This document shows, piece by piece, positions 24,057-24,715 of a stretch of DNA of 24,715 nucleotides (position 1 is its first letter; every line of letters starts with the position of its first letter). The stretch comes from Nitrospinaceae bacterium (GTDB lineage Bacteria; Nitrospinota; Nitrospinia; Nitrospinales; VA-1), in NCBI GenBank assembly GCA_029261435.1, contig JAJDBI010000284.1, positions 1-24,715 on the forward strand, given 5' to 3'. The position numbers were made by a program, and so were the translations under genes. The notes beneath the pieces were generated by a model, which searched no databases, was not told the origin of the DNA, and saw nothing but the letters and a program-made list of their open reading frames with translations.

Positions 24057-24715
24057 TTAGGGGGTTGACCTGAGTTTCGGGTTGAACGCTTCGCGCAGCC
24101 CTTCACCGCAAAGATTGAAGGCCAGCACCACAAACAGGATGGTGAATCCGGGAATGAATGTCAGCCAGGGCGCATCGAACAAAAATGTTTTACCATCGGC
24201 AAGAATATTTCCCCAGGTCGCATCGGGAGGTTGCACACCAAAGCCTAGAAAACTCAAACTCGATTCGGTCAAGATGGCCGTTGCCACACCAATAGTGGCC
24301 GAAACCAGAACCGGAGCAATGGCGTTCGGCACCATATGAATAAAAATGATACGCCATTCAGGGATCGCCTGGCTCTTCGCGGCGACTACAAAATCCTGAT
24401 CGCGAAGGGATAAAAACTCTGCCCGAACAAACCGCGCTGTTCCCATCCAACTGGTTAGACCAATCACGATCATGATGTTGTAAATACTCGGCGGCAATAG
24501 TGCAACCACTGTCAAAATTAAAAAGAACGTGGGAAAGCAGAGCATAATATCGACAAAACGCATAATAATCGTATCCACTGTGATGAATCCCAGTTTCACT
24601 CTTCCATAAAAACCCGCCAGACCACCAAAAAACACTCCCACCGTAAGCGATATCCCCACCGCAACAAAACCCACCGTAAGCGAAACTGAAGTGCCTTCCA
24701 ACATACGGGCAAACA
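24057..24715 (-). CDS. Peptide/nickel-type ABC transporter permease (DppC/OppC family), 5' end outside window
   Basis: The C-terminal 218 or so codons of a binding-protein-dependent transport permease; the frame is open through the window edge, so the first TM helix and start are missing. It opens FARMLEGTSVSLTVGFVAV, the usual start of the core permease domain. Four or five further TM helices are visible. The EAA-type loop reads REFLSLRDQDFVVAA in spirit (observed: RAEFLSLRDQDFVVAAKSQ), followed by HMVPNAIAPVLVSAT. ESSLSFLGFGVQPPDATWGNILADG is split here as a clear DppC/OppC signature around two thirds of the fragment. It would import oligopeptides, dipeptides or nickel across the inner membrane with partners outside the window. 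The substrate cannot be told. Confidence 0.92.
   Translation of the reverse strand, partial: FARMLEGTSVSLTVGFVAVGISLTVGVFFGGLAGFYGRVKLGFITVDTIIMRFVDIMLCFPTFFLILTVVALLPPSIYNIMIVIGLTSWMGTARFVRAEFLSLRDQDFVVAAKSQAIPEWRIIFIHMVPNAIAPVLVSATIGVATAILTESSLSFLGFGVQPPDATWGNILADGKTFLFDAPWLTFIPGFTILFVVLAFNLCGEGLREAFNPKLRSTP

Overview
The window is a dense, chromosomal, housekeeping-type stretch of moderate GC content. It appears to come from a Gram-negative bacterium: there is a murein-recycling ligase, a periplasmic PBP4-type peptidase, a lipobox-containing lipoprotein and several Sec-type signal peptides. Fifteen of the nineteen protein genes lie on the minus strand. I saw no insertion sequence, phage gene, CRISPR array, tRNA or rRNA. 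Some families present (a UPF0182 protein, a REC protein with a long acidic linker and a charged C-terminal helix, a basic disordered protein) recall deltaproteobacterial or Nitrospinota-like genomes, but that lineage guess is weak.

Left part (1-9.5 kb). The 3' end of purF converges on a minus-strand pair made of a CNHC redoxin and a UPF0182 membrane protein. Next come a radical SAM protein with a cysteine-rich C terminus, a barrel-like protein of unknown function that overlaps mpl by 4 bp, mpl itself, a phosphoglycolate-phosphatase-like HAD enzyme, a small BamE-like lipoprotein and a PfkB/adenosine-kinase-like sugar kinase.

Middle part (9.5-17.1 kb). A four-helix membrane protein diverges from a plus-strand PBP4 gene (dacB) whose promoter predicts an almost leaderless mRNA. 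The minus strand then carries a run of valS, pepF and a basic, disordered protein with a small folded C-terminal domain.

Right part (17.1-24.7 kb). A response regulator gene is preceded by a roughly 180-nt leader. The leader holds an extended -10 promoter, a 14-codon open frame, a strong multi-part hairpin and a second copy of the gene's own initiation sequence. This is the most interesting non-coding region of the window. Divergent from it is a secreted or membrane-anchored protein with a PHP-like domain that has lost its canonical metal ligands and ends in an SH3-like domain. A membrane-anchored methyltransferase, a 66-residue small protein, an ABC-F ATPase with an unusual Ser/Gly insertion and a truncated peptide-transporter permease complete the window.

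No obviously novel multi-gene defence or mobile system is visible. The best candidates for undescribed biology are the response regulator's leader, the cluster-less radical-SAM-like barrel coupled to mpl, and the degenerate PHP/SH3 protein. All functional calls come from manual reading of sequence and motifs; no database search or folding program was run.
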